From CAZIGM01 sp964538675 (lineage in GTDB: Bacteria; Bacillota; Bacilli; Tepidibacillales; Tepidibacillaceae), in the NCBI GenBank assembly GCA_964538675.1, contig CAZIGM010000030.1, positions 1 through 24,004 of the forward strand: a stretch of DNA of 24,004 bases, read 5' to 3'. The notes under the pieces were generated by a model. It was given only the letters and a program-made list of their open reading frames with translations. It did not search any database and was not told the origin of the DNA. Below are positions 23,944 to 24,004 of this stretch, piece by piece (the first letter of the stretch is position 1; every line of letters starts with the position of its first letter). The position numbers were made by a program, and so were the translations under genes.

Positions 23944-24004
23944 ATCCAGATATGATAAGATCCCCACTTACACACAAAGTGCGCAAGTCACGCTATAATG
24001 CTAA
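23944..24004 (+). repeat. Modular palindromic repeat, copy D, cut by the window end
   Basis: The first 44 bases (23944-23987) match copy A (11874-11917) with two differences, including CCCCACTTA and the CACACAAAGTG segment. From 23983 to 24004 it is an exact inverted copy of 12088-12109, the tandem unit of copy A. The closing arm of the main hairpin must lie beyond the window. It starts 31 bases after the hisJ stop. Confidence 0.85.

Overview
The window is AT-rich, every supported gene lies on the + strand, and the gene order is that of a Bacillus-type Firmicute. FtsX, a CtpB-type protease, a MinJ-like PDZ protein, uvrB-uvrA, yvlC/yvlD, hprK-lgt-ppaX and a YvoF-like acyltransferase appear in the order I recall from Bacillus subtilis, minus swrA, csbA and some yv- genes. 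A two-gene 2-hydroxyacyl-CoA dehydratase/activase-type system, typical of anaerobes, suggests an anaerobic or facultative spore-forming relative. This assignment is inference from gene content only.

Layout. 1-2113: the 3' part of ftsX (its start lies left of the window) and a secreted coiled-coil/LytM peptidoglycan hydrolase, probably its periplasmic-side partner. 2244-5072: ctpB and a MinJ-like membrane PDZ protein. 5073-5458: a complex intergenic region with duplicated terminator-like hairpins, a 123-bp MITE-like inverted repeat and a LexA-box promoter. 5459-10311: uvrB-uvrA (nucleotide excision repair). 10388-10936: yvlC-yvlD (envelope stress type membrane proteins). 11062-11865: a Cof-type HAD phosphatase. 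12362-15455: hprK-lgt-ppaX-yvoF. HprK forms and removes HPr-Ser46-P for carbon regulation, PpaX destroys the pyrophosphate released, and Lgt lipidates prolipoproteins. 15629-22775: a tightly packed operon of a double-ASKHA activase, a DUF2229/2-hydroxyacyl-CoA dehydratase-like protein and a GH31 alpha-glucosidase. 23107-23913: a PHP-family HisJ-type histidinol-phosphatase with its own promoter.

The most unusual content is not protein-coding. A dispersed, modular palindromic repeat (copies at 11874-12223, 13262-13361, 22746-22815 and 23944 to the right edge) always sits just downstream of a gene or overlaps its 3' end, always in the same orientation. In two cases (hprK and the GH31 gene) the repeat supplies the last codons and the stop codon. 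The largest copy carries 40-bp tandem units whose small hairpin stems change in a compensatory way, and the right-edge copy carries part of this unit inverted. The architecture resembles a non-autonomous IS200/IS605-like palindromic element, but no transposase is present and the family is not proven.

The second point of interest is the single-chain activase. It contains two HgdC-like halves, each with a Cys-x38-Cys pair, the spacing I recall for the [4Fe-4S] ligands of HgdC, so one polypeptide could imitate the HgdC homodimer.
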